Origin: Pseudomonadota bacterium
Lineage (GTDB): Bacteria > Pseudomonadota > Gammaproteobacteria > Acidiferrobacterales > UBA6901
Reading direction: 5' to 3'
Assembly (NCBI GenBank): GCA_021783175.1
Contig: JAJXUF010000174.1
Span: forward strand, 1-6,204
DNA: 6,204 nucleotides
The translations under genes were made by a program, and so were the position numbers. Below, one piece after another: positions 1 to 5,585 of the stretch (its first letter is position 1; every line of letters begins with the position of its first letter). The notes below the pieces were generated by a model that did not search any database, had not been told where the DNA came from, and saw nothing but the letters and a program-made list of their open reading frames with translations.

Positions 1-108
1 ACACGCCGAAATCCGGGCACATCGGTGGGTTTAGGGCAACGCTCACGAGCATTAGCTGCACAGCCAGGACGACGGGAGCGTTAGCAAATCGGACTATTAT
101 TCAGCCGT

Positions 109-141
109 AGGTCCAAAGACCTGAAATGTATCGAATTTCAG
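109..141. repeat. Two overlapping inverted repeats beside tRNA 3' end
   Basis: AGGTC (109-113) and GACCT (118-122) form a perfect 5-bp stem around CAAA. CTGAAAT (121-127) and ATTTCAG (135-141) form a perfect 7-bp stem around a 7-base loop. The two share bases 121-122, so only one can form at a time. They end 6 bases from the CCA end of the tRNA fragment, on its downstream side. Neither is followed by a T-run on either strand, so they are not a standard intrinsic terminator. A recombinase-binding or processing role is possible but unproven. Confidence 0.45.
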
Positions 142-266
142 TGGGTTGGCGCGCCCTAGAGGATTCGAACCTCTGACCTTTGGAATTGGAATCCTAAAAC
201 GATGCGTTATCGTACACTTCTTTACGCCTAAGTACATGATTGGCAATAACATTGCTATGTATCGAA
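126..266. repeat. Direct repeat ATGTATCGAA flanking the tRNA fragment
   Basis: The 10-mer ATGTATCGAA occurs at 126-135 and 257-266. A partial third copy, ATGTATCA, follows directly at 267-274. The full copies lie on opposite sides of the tRNA fragment at 147-195. Tyrosine integrases do bind short arm-type repeats around a core site, but two copies of a 10-mer in AT-rich DNA can also be chance. Confidence 0.3.
147..195 (-). pseudogene. tRNA 3' fragment, Arg(UCU)-like acceptor end; candidate att site
   Basis: On the minus strand the segment ends in CCA (complement of 147-149) with discriminator G. Before it come acceptor 3' strand AGGGCGC, T-stem AGAGG/CCTCT around loop TTCGAAT, and variable loop AGGTC. 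The acceptor end matches what I know of proteobacterial tRNA-Arg(UCU). The anticodon arm folds as GGA-TTCCAAT-TCC, which would place CCA (Trp) at 34-36, so identity is unclear and this arm may be altered. Pairing fails at 28:42, and to the right of 195 there is no D-arm and no GCGCCCT strand to pair with the acceptor. It is therefore a partial gene and should not be charged. Such 3' ends are classic integrase attachment sites for genomic islands. If this is the distal att copy, island DNA lies to the right (>195) and old chromosome to the left (<147). No integrase gene is in view. Confidence 0.75.
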
Positions 267-405
267 ATGTATCATGGCGGACCAGAGTGCAACACAATTA
301 CAGCAGGATTACAGCACAGCTTGTTTGCGCAGGAAAACGAGCCAATGTGCTTTTTCGGCTATCGCTGACGGGTAGACGCACACTATTCAGTGGCGGATTC
401 TCGGC

Positions 406-622
406 TATTCTGTTGAAAAACTCGCAAATCTTCTGAGCCAGTTTTTTCTCTGGTGTTGAATATGTTCGAATGTTGAAGCTGAAATCAGCACTAGGACTCG
501 CAAGAAGTTTGCCACGGAGAGATCGGGGCTGCTCCACTATCCCCCGGTTGCCATAGAAGATAATTTGCCAGCGGTCCAGAGATTTTCTTGCCTCGAACGA
601 AAAAGGGTTTTTCAACAGAATA
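406..622. mobile_element. 217-bp MITE-like element or deleted IS remnant
   Basis: TATTCTGTTGAAAAAC at 406-421 is repeated as a perfect 16-bp inverted copy at 607-622. The symmetry stops exactly at the outer ends and is flanked on both sides by CGGC (402-405 and 623-626), which fits a 4-bp target duplication. Inside, weaker symmetry continues: after about 8 unmatched bases, TCTCTGG and its complement recur at matching depth (about 450 and 577) in an alignment I count as about 15 of 25 identical. Ends containing GTTTTTCAACAG are familiar from DDE-type insertion sequences, but I cannot assign a family. The interior of about 185 bp has no transposase coding capacity, so movement would depend on an enzyme supplied elsewhere. 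An alternative reading is an 8-bp duplication, CGGCTATT (402-409 and 623-630), with slightly unequal ends. Confidence 0.6.
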
Positions 623-969
623 CGGCTATTGCAGCCGGTCGAGACATCCCCGAAACACGCCTGCTTTCTGTTCAGGAGCGGTCACTGATCCGGATCCGCT
701 GCGGGGATCTGTCGAATCTTCAGCCGATTGCGTTCAAAGCAGGTCGAAGCCACCAGTCAATATCCAGAACGCTGACATCGGTCAGCCGCCGGGCGCTACT
801 GCAGGTCGTGTTCACTTTCACTTACCGAGGCGATTGAGCTAATCTTCTTGTACAACACTGGGGCTACAGCGGGGCCTGGTGTCCTCATCTGATAGACAAT
901 CGCTGCGAGGTACTTACGACTGAGAGCAGGAGGCTCTAGCGCATTACCATCTCTCGCGACGCAATTTCT

Positions 970-997
970 TTGTCACCGGTGTTCAGTGATCTAGCAA
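970..997 (+). promoter_or_regulatory. Weak candidate promoter for the large gene
   Basis: TTGTCA (970-975) differs from the -35 consensus at one base and is followed after 16 bases by TAGCAA (992-997), a poor -10 match with three of six bases. The position, about 50 bases before the start codon, is sensible and no better pair stands out nearby. This is only a guess from consensus. Confidence 0.2.
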
Positions 998-1038
998 TCA
1001 TAAGGATGCATTGCACCAAGTCACACCACAAGAAAAAT

Positions 1039-1042
1039 AGGA
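1039..1042 (+). promoter_or_regulatory. Ribosome binding site for the large gene
   Basis: AGGA lies 4 bases before the ATG at 1047, in A-rich leader sequence. The spacing is short but workable, and the start it selects gives a well-formed signal peptide from the first residue, which supports this ATG. Confidence 0.55.
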
Positions 1043-1046
1043 AACG

Positions 1047-4000
1047 ATGCCCGTGCACGCAAAAACGAGATTCTTCGTATTTCTGCTGACGTTGATCTGC
1101 TTCCCTATGCTAGCTTTTGCGGACACATTGTCCGATGGCATGGCCGCCTTTAAGGCCAAAAACTACAAAAGCGCTTTCGCGCTACTGCAACCGCTGGCCG
1201 AGCACGGCAATGCGATGGCACAGTACAGTCTCGGTTGGATGTATGCCAAAGGAGAAGGCGTACCAAGAAATGTCTCGGAAGCGGTGAAATGGTTCCACCA
1301 GGTAGCCGCGCTAGGGAACGCCAAGGCCCAGGCCATCCTCGGCTTTATGTACGAAAGAGGCCGGGGCGTACCTAAAGACAACACCAAGGCCGTGAAGTGG
1401 TACCGCAAGGCCGCCTCGCAAGGGGACGTGCTTGCCCAGTACAACCTCGGGTTCATGTACTTCCACGGCCAAGGGGTGGCGCAGAACTATATCGAGGCGC
1501 TGAAGTGGTTCCGCAAATCAGCCGAGCAGGGATATGTAAAGGCTCAGATTTTTGCCGGCCACATGTACTTCCGCGGCCAAGGCGTGTCCGAAAATGCTTC
1601 CGAGGCTGCAAAATGGTTGCGCAAAGCAGCCGATCAGGGAAATGCCAACGCCCAGACCGACCTCGGCGTAATGTACAGATATGGTCTAGGCGTGCCACAG
1701 AACGATGACGAGGCATCGAGCTGGCTACACAAGGCCGCTGAGCAGGGGAATACTTACGGCCGGAATAATCTACTGAGTTACGCGGCGAAGTCGGGCAACG
1801 TAGACGAGGTTAAACGGCTTCTGGCTGCCGGCGTGAATGTTAACGCGAGGGATGCCGAGGGTTTCACACCTCTCCTCGAGACGGCCTTTGCCGGAAACGT
1901 AGAAATGGCAAAAGTGCTGATTTCAGCGGGGGCGGATGTTAACGCCGAAAAAAATGGCGATACCCCTCTCTATGCTGCCGCGATGCACAACTCCAAGAAT
2001 CTAGCGGAACTCTTGATTGCCAATGGGGCCAACGTGAACGCGGGAGCCAAGTTTGGCGACTTACCCATCGATATCGCTTCGCAGTTCGGTTACAAGGATA
2101 TGGTTGCGCTGCTGATTGACAAAGGATCAAGCGTTAACTCAAGAACCATAAATGGTTTTACGCCGCTCGACGCAGCCGTTGCTGGGGGAAGGGTGGATGT
2201 TGCAAAGTTTCTGATCGCCCATGGAGCCGATGTCAATGCGAAAACTTCTACTGGCTGGACGCCGCTTCAGTTCGCGGCATACCACATAGGTCAATCACCG
2301 GACATAGGTCCATTAGCAGGTAACTGGCTTAACGGCGAGGATCTTGCCGTTCTGTTGATCGTACACGGCGCGGATGCTTATGCCAAGAACGATCAGGGAA
2401 AAACGTCAATCGACCTGGCCGCGGCCAACGGAAACAAACTCTTTCCTGAGTTGTATGCGCCGGCCTGGAAGGGGTCGAGACCAAGTTTCGGCTGCGGAAA
2501 CAAGCATGCACTGACCTTCGTCGAGTCGGAGATTTGCGCCCTGCCGCTATTGCGGCACCTTGACCGGCAGCTGGCTGACGCCTATTCGGCCGCATTGAAG
2601 ACGGACGACGAACAAAACATTGTGAAAGATCAGCAGCGCAGTTGGCTGCACCGTCGCAATGAAGAATACAATCAACAAATTCGTGAGCGTTCGCTCTCGG
2701 CCCTAGTCGAAATGTACAATCGCAGAATTTCGGAATTAAAACGGCCGCCCTACGAAAATCCCAACACGACTCTGGCTGAAATCTTTGGTTCGCATCGTCG
2801 GCCGGTCATGCCGAATCTCAAGGTCCGCCATCCATTGGCCCGCACGCACTACCTCGGGCGCTATGCTGCCTACCCGGTCCAGGCGGTCGTTCCGAAGGCC
2901 GTTTATCCCGCGTCTCCGGGCTGTAAAGCGCTCGTCAAGAACTTCAATCAGTTTCGTAACGTCCCATTCGGCAGCAACAATCCGCAGCTATCCCCTCGGT
3001 ATCCACAATTTCACCGCCCTCACTGGACTCCTGCACCATGGAATCGCGTGCTGGCCAAAACGGTTGAAACGGGATTTCCGGGTGGTGTTTGCCCCAAATA
3101 CGGAGCCGATGACTGTCAACCGAACTGGCGTAGCTGGTTGAGAAACACCCGGGCCTTGCGTCGAGCGCATATACCGGTACTGTGGCGCACGACTATCGAC
3201 CTTTTGGGGAATGGCGAGCACGAGACCCTCATCCGCCTGCGGATGCCGCCTGCGGGTTACGGTGACGGCGGCTCGACTGTGTTCCATCTGCCGCCTTCGT
3301 CCTACAGCCCGTATATCGACAACAAACTCTACATGCTGCCGTTGCCACATCCGCAGATGGCCCGGGGGTTCAATGGTTTCCTTGGGTGGGAATGGGCCAC
3401 CGTACCCACCGATATCATCGGAAACACGGACGACAAAAAGCACCCCTTTTATGTGTTGAGCTGGAGCCGCTCATCTGCGCTGACATTACCGTCCGCACCA
3501 TACGGGACCAGTGGAATCATCGGGGTGGTGGCCCTAACGAAAAGTCCGTCTGGCGGCCAGCAGGCGTACCACTATGTGCCACTGGGCAATATTGCCTGGA
3601 TTCGGCCCGTTCACGTCTATGCCGGACCGGGGCCGGGCGGATGGCCGCGTCTGTTCTCCAAAGGCCAAAAGCTCCGTTCCGCCTGTGCGCAGGTCCTGCC
3701 GCTTGCCCAGTCGCAGTTCGACTCCGACGCGTTTTATCTCTATGGGCCCCCGCCGGTTCCGCCCGGGTACGCGAGCACGTTCGCGCTCGGCCCTGTGCCC
3801 GGAAACATTTCGGGCGGCGGGATTCAATACAACCACAAGTTGTTCCGAACACTCACAAACCCGGCCCACTCGCCGAATGTAACGGTATATTGGCAGAAGA
3901 CGCCTTCTCTGGGACGGCGGTTCGTGCTCATTGATGAACCCTTCAACTGGGAGGGAGACTGGTATGCGCTCCTTTCAATTGCGGCCGACACCACTCCTGC

Positions 4001-4655
4001 GCATTTCTGGACAGAGTTCTCGAGTTCCAACCGATTCATAGGACCCCAAATTCCGGGAATGATTACCGTCATCCGTTATGGTTGGCGTCCTCCTGCAGTG
4101 TTCTCAGACAACCATAATGGCCATATGTGGGCGATCGATGTCGGTGCGTCCTATTTTTTTCTCGGCAGCTGGCAGGTTCATCCGCTGGACGCCACGGCGG
4201 CACACTCGCCATGCACCGTGCAATTCGGTCCGCCGGTTGCGAATGCCGTCTCGTTGCTGCCCGCCGCTGTCGGTACCTTGGCAAGCCTCTTAGATCGCGC
4301 CTTGGGGTCTGGTCAAAATGAAGGCACGCTGCACCCGACCGGGACTATACGTAGTTTGGTCCAAACCATGTGGGCCAATGTCCTCCTGCGTCCCTGGGCA
4401 TTGACGAACCGGCCGTACAATACGCGTGCGCAGGTGGATACGGATTTGCGCGCGTGGTCAATGGAGAATCCTAGACATCAAAGAATCTATGAAGACCTCG
4501 AGCGGCAGTATCCCCTTGCTGAACACGCGCTCAGCCGATATTACCGAGGGCGGTTTCACAAGTCGGAGAAGACAGCCGATATATTGGCCGATCGTGCGCT
4601 GGATATCGCGTTCCGGTCGTATTTCGTGTTTCCACCCGCGGACGGGGGAGGCTGA
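1047..4655 (+). CDS. Exported Sel1-ankyrin-LprI multidomain protein, unknown function
   Basis: The protein has 1202 residues. Residues 1-25 are a Sec signal peptide: basic start (K6, R8), hydrophobic core FFVFLLTLICFPML and AFA before a predicted cut at D26. C18 is inside the core and there is no lipobox, so it should be soluble in the periplasm or outside the cell. A half helical repeat (about 30-54) leads into five Sel1-like repeats (55-234), then ankyrin repeats (about 239-470), an LprI-like/DUF1311 domain (480-565) and an unrecognised region (about 570-1202). Sel1 and ankyrin repeats are known protein-binding scaffolds. LprI-type domains occur in exported proteins, some linked to lysozyme inhibition. 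The C-terminal region is rich in aromatics, Pro and Gly, with Cys at 626, 682, 690, 880 and 1056, and ends in a charged, probably helical stretch (1130-1190). I see no catalytic motif. The gene stands alone, with no operon partner. The stop lies close to the IS21 element, so C-terminal truncation is possible. Inference: a binding or envelope-stress protein carried as accessory cargo. Confidence 0.93.
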   Translation: MPVHAKTRFFVFLLTLICFPMLAFADTLSDGMAAFKAKNYKSAFALLQPLAEHGNAMAQYSLGWMYAKGEGVPRNVSEAVKWFHQVAALGNAKAQAILGFMYERGRGVPKDNTKAVKWYRKAASQGDVLAQYNLGFMYFHGQGVAQNYIEALKWFRKSAEQGYVKAQIFAGHMYFRGQGVSENASEAAKWLRKAADQGNANAQTDLGVMYRYGLGVPQNDDEASSWLHKAAEQGNTYGRNNLLSYAAKSGNVDEVKRLLAAGVNVNARDAEGFTPLLETAFAGNVEMAKVLISAGADVNAEKNGDTPLYAAAMHNSKNLAELLIANGANVNAGAKFGDLPIDIASQFGYKDMVALLIDKGSSVNSRTINGFTPLDAAVAGGRVDVAKFLIAHGADVNAKTSTGWTPLQFAAYHIGQSPDIGPLAGNWLNGEDLAVLLIVHGADAYAKNDQGKTSIDLAAANGNKLFPELYAPAWKGSRPSFGCGNKHALTFVESEICALPLLRHLDRQLADAYSAALKTDDEQNIVKDQQRSWLHRRNEEYNQQIRERSLSALVEMYNRRISELKRPPYENPNTTLAEIFGSHRRPVMPNLKVRHPLARTHYLGRYAAYPVQAVVPKAVYPASPGCKALVKNFNQFRNVPFGSNNPQLSPRYPQFHRPHWTPAPWNRVLAKTVETGFPGGVCPKYGADDCQPNWRSWLRNTRALRRAHIPVLWRTTIDLLGNGEHETLIRLRMPPAGYGDGGSTVFHLPPSSYSPYIDNKLYMLPLPHPQMARGFNGFLGWEWATVPTDIIGNTDDKKHPFYVLSWSRSSALTLPSAPYGTSGIIGVVALTKSPSGGQQAYHYVPLGNIAWIRPVHVYAGPGPGGWPRLFSKGQKLRSACAQVLPLAQSQFDSDAFYLYGPPPVPPGYASTFALGPVPGNISGGGIQYNHKLFRTLTNPAHSPNVTVYWQKTPSLGRRFVLIDEPFNWEGDWYALLSIAADTTPAHFWTEFSSSNRFIGPQIPGMITVIRYGWRPPAVFSDNHNGHMWAIDVGASYFFLGSWQVHPLDATAAHSPCTVQFGPPVANAVSLLPAAVGTLASLLDRALGSGQNEGTLHPTGTIRSLVQTMWANVLLRPWALTNRPYNTRAQVDTDLRAWSMENPRHQRIYEDLERQYPLAEHALSRYYRGRFHKSEKTADILADRALDIAFRSYFVFPPADGGG
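1209..1748 (+). repeat. Five 36-residue Sel1-like repeats in the large protein
   Basis: Residues 55-90, 91-126, 127-162, 163-198 and 199-234 repeat without any gap. Each carries the Sel1 signature: AQ near the start, then LG-x-MY, G-x-GV, EA-x-KW and a closing AA-x-QG-type turn. The fourth unit has AGHMY for LG-x-MY and the fifth has ASSW for the A-KW motif, so the last two are the most diverged. Sel1 repeats stack as helix pairs into a superhelix that binds partners. In bacterial exported proteins they often mediate protein or envelope contacts. Confidence 0.93.
1761..2456 (+). repeat. About seven ankyrin repeats in the large protein
   Basis: Units run at residues 239-269 (N-cap, lacks TPL), 270-302, 303-334, 335-367, 368-400, 401-448 and 449 to about 470 (degenerate C-cap). 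Typical marks are G-x-TPL at the start, LL/LI-x-x-GA-x-VNA at the end and 32-33 residue spacing. The fourth reads DLPIDIA in place of TPLHxA. The sixth has about 15 extra residues (414-429, rich in Pro and Gly) between its two helices. Ankyrin arrays bind proteins. They are mostly cytoplasmic, so placing them behind a signal peptide is notable, though known in proteobacterial periplasmic proteins. Confidence 0.9.
2484..2741 (+). other. LprI-like (DUF1311) domain within the large protein
   Basis: Residues 480-565 follow the family pattern: SFGC at 480-483, VESEIC ending at C497, LDRQL, a Tyr at 513, then QQRSWLHRRN (529-538) and YNRRISEL (557-564). Family members usually carry a second Cys pair, one in RN-x-C and one a few residues before the last Tyr. 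Here those places are E540 and about A552, so only the first pair (C483, C497) remains. The domain is small, exported and helical. Founding members are described as lysozyme-inhibitor-like lipoproteins, but many relatives have no known role. Confidence 0.8.
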
Positions 4656-4787
4656 CGCGATTGGGGGATTCCATGACCCAGACCTGCGCATAGCGCCCCA
4701 ACACCTTCCCGATGCTGGGTTGTTCGCAACGGCCGATCTTCAGCGTAGATTATTTTGGCGGCATACGGGCTGAAGGCACGTACTGCT
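4656..4787. other. Non-coding stretch holding the unresolved IS21 right end
   Basis: This gap lies between the convergent large gene and istB. It must contain the right terminus of the IS21 element, because istB is normally the last gene before that end. Without the left end in view I cannot define the terminal repeat. IS21-type ends begin with TG, and one candidate tip is TGACGCGATTGGGGG from 4653. Weak hairpins are GCGC-ATA-GCGC (about 4686-4696) and GTTG-TTCG-CAAC (4719-4730). Neither has a T-run, so no clear terminator serves either gene. Confidence 0.5.
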
Positions 4788-5585
4788 TCAGAATGGTTCT
4801 GTTTCCTCTGTTGCGGGTGAGCGTTGAGCTTTCTCGCGCGACTTGATGCGATCCTTGGCGGTTGCACTACTTTCCTTGAAGCGGAATGACTCGTTGCCGG
4901 TTTCGATGAGTTGGCAATGATGCGTCAGCCGATCCAGCAGCGCGGTGGTCAGCTTGGCATCGCCGAACACGCTGCTCCATTCCGAGAAGGTCAGATTAGT
5001 CGTGATGATGACGCTGGTCCGCTCGTAGAGCTTGGAGAGCAGGTGGAACAGCAATGCGCCGCCGGCCTGAGAGAACGGCAGATAGCCCAGCTCGTCGAGA
5101 ATGACCAAGTCCATCTGCATCAGGCTGAGGGCCAGCTTGCCCTGTTTGCCCGCTGCTTTCTCCTGCCCCAGCGTATTGGCAAGATCCACCGTGGAGTAAA
5201 AGCGCACTCTTTTGCCGTGCTGCTGAATGCCGGAGACGCCAATCGCCGTTGCCAGATGGGTTTTGCCGGTGCCTGTTCCGCCGACCAACATGAGATTCTG
5301 TGCGGCATCGGTAAACTCCAGGGTGGCAAGCTGACTGATCAGTTGTTTATCCACCTTAGGATTGCCCGAAGTCGAAGCCCAGCAGGTTCCGGTGAACCGG
5401 GCAGCATTCATTTGATACCGCAAGGTACGGAGGCCTCGATCATGAGTTTCCGCCTCCAGCAGATGATGCAGCAGCCATACCGACGAGTCCAGCGACGCCG
5501 TGGCGCCCTGGCTTTGCAGCTCGACATAGCAGTCCGCCATACCCTGTAACTTGAGCGCCTTGAGTTGGGTGATGATGTCAGACAT
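4788..5585 (-). CDS. istB: IS21-family transposition helper ATPase IstB
   Basis: IstB is an AAA+ ATPase that binds DNA and stimulates the IstA transposase, choosing target sites. The 265-residue product has the normal family length. The N-terminal helical part (1-90) starts [17 protein letters not shown]. Then come Walker A GGTGTGKT (102-109), Walker [12 protein letters not shown] (160-170, D164 and E165), a sensor-1 stretch IITTNL (193-198) with the family's SEW following, and TALLDRL (214-220) with R219 as likely arginine finger or sensor. All ATPase residues look intact. I chose the ATG at 5585 over an upstream ATG at 5603 because AGGAGGT lies 5 bases before it and the family usually begins here. 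It overlaps the end of istA by 8 bases, so the two are probably translationally coupled. The tail after residue 245 is charged and poorly conserved. Confidence 0.96.
   Translation of the reverse strand: MSDIITQLKALKLQGMADCYVELQSQGATASLDSSVWLLHHLLEAETHDRGLRTLRYQMNAARFTGTCWASTSGNPKVDKQLISQLATLEFTDAAQNLMLVGGTGTGKTHLATAIGVSGIQQHGKRVRFYSTVDLANTLGQEKAAGKQGKLALSLMQMDLVILDELGYLPFSQAGGALLFHLLSKLYERTSVIITTNLTFSEWSSVFGDAKLTTALLDRLTHHCQLIETGNESFRFKESSATAKDRIKSREKAQRSPATEETEPF

Larger units (their letters stand above)
1..1046. other. Gene-free region with tRNA fragment and repeats
   Basis: I see no convincing protein-coding gene here. The open frames are short, overlap each other on both strands, lack good ribosome binding sites and match no family I recognise. 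Two of them simply read through the tRNA fragment and give its typical false peptides (GFEPLTFG on plus, VRGSNPLGR on minus). The stretch holds a tRNA 3' fragment (147-195), short inverted repeats on its left, a MITE-like element (406-622) and the leader of the large gene. Positions 623-960 hold nothing I can name. By eye the base composition is more AT-rich than the coding part to the right. The mix of relics suggests a recombination hot spot. Confidence 0.7.

Noticed and set aside
147..225. Complete functional tRNA gene
   Set aside because: There is no D-arm and no 5' acceptor strand complementary to AGGGCGC, and the anticodon stem has an A-A mismatch at 28:42.
97..297. Minus-strand 66-residue frame with VRGSNPLGR
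   Set aside because: The same tRNA fragment read on its sense strand; no ribosome binding site and no family match.
146..436. Plus-strand frame of 96 residues starting MARPRGFEPLTFG
   Set aside because: It begins as a translation of the antisense of the tRNA 3' end, a well-known false gene, and crosses into the MITE-like element.
298..615. Minus-strand 105-residue frame
   Set aside because: It needs a TTG start within the inverted repeat, has no clear Shine-Dalgarno and spans the whole MITE-like element. No transposase motif is visible, though it could be a very decayed remnant.
565..842. Two overlapping plus-strand frames of 84-90 residues
   Set aside because: They overlap in different frames, start inside or at the end of the MITE-like element and show no domain or convincing ribosome binding site.
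1209..1748. CRISPR-like or DNA-level tandem repeat
   Set aside because: The 108-base periodicity comes from protein-level Sel1 repeats; the DNA of the units has diverged and there are no constant repeats with unique spacers.
2988..3443. Minus-strand 151-residue frame inside the large gene
   Set aside because: Antisense shadow of a GC-rich coding region; low-complexity Arg/Pro content and no family resemblance.
3386..3934. Plus-strand 182-residue frame overlapping the large gene
   Set aside because: Shifted-frame shadow; the main frame is continuous and has the coherent domain order.
4426..4773. Plus-strand 115-residue frame crossing the end of the large gene
   Set aside because: It starts inside the large gene in another frame and has no ribosome binding site or family match.
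4656..4787. Intrinsic terminator between the convergent genes
   Set aside because: Only 4-bp stems are present and none is followed by a T-run on either strand.
4911..5549. Plus-strand 212-residue frame opposite istB
   Set aside because: Antisense to a clearly intact istB; its Gln- and Arg-rich peptide is typical of such shadows.
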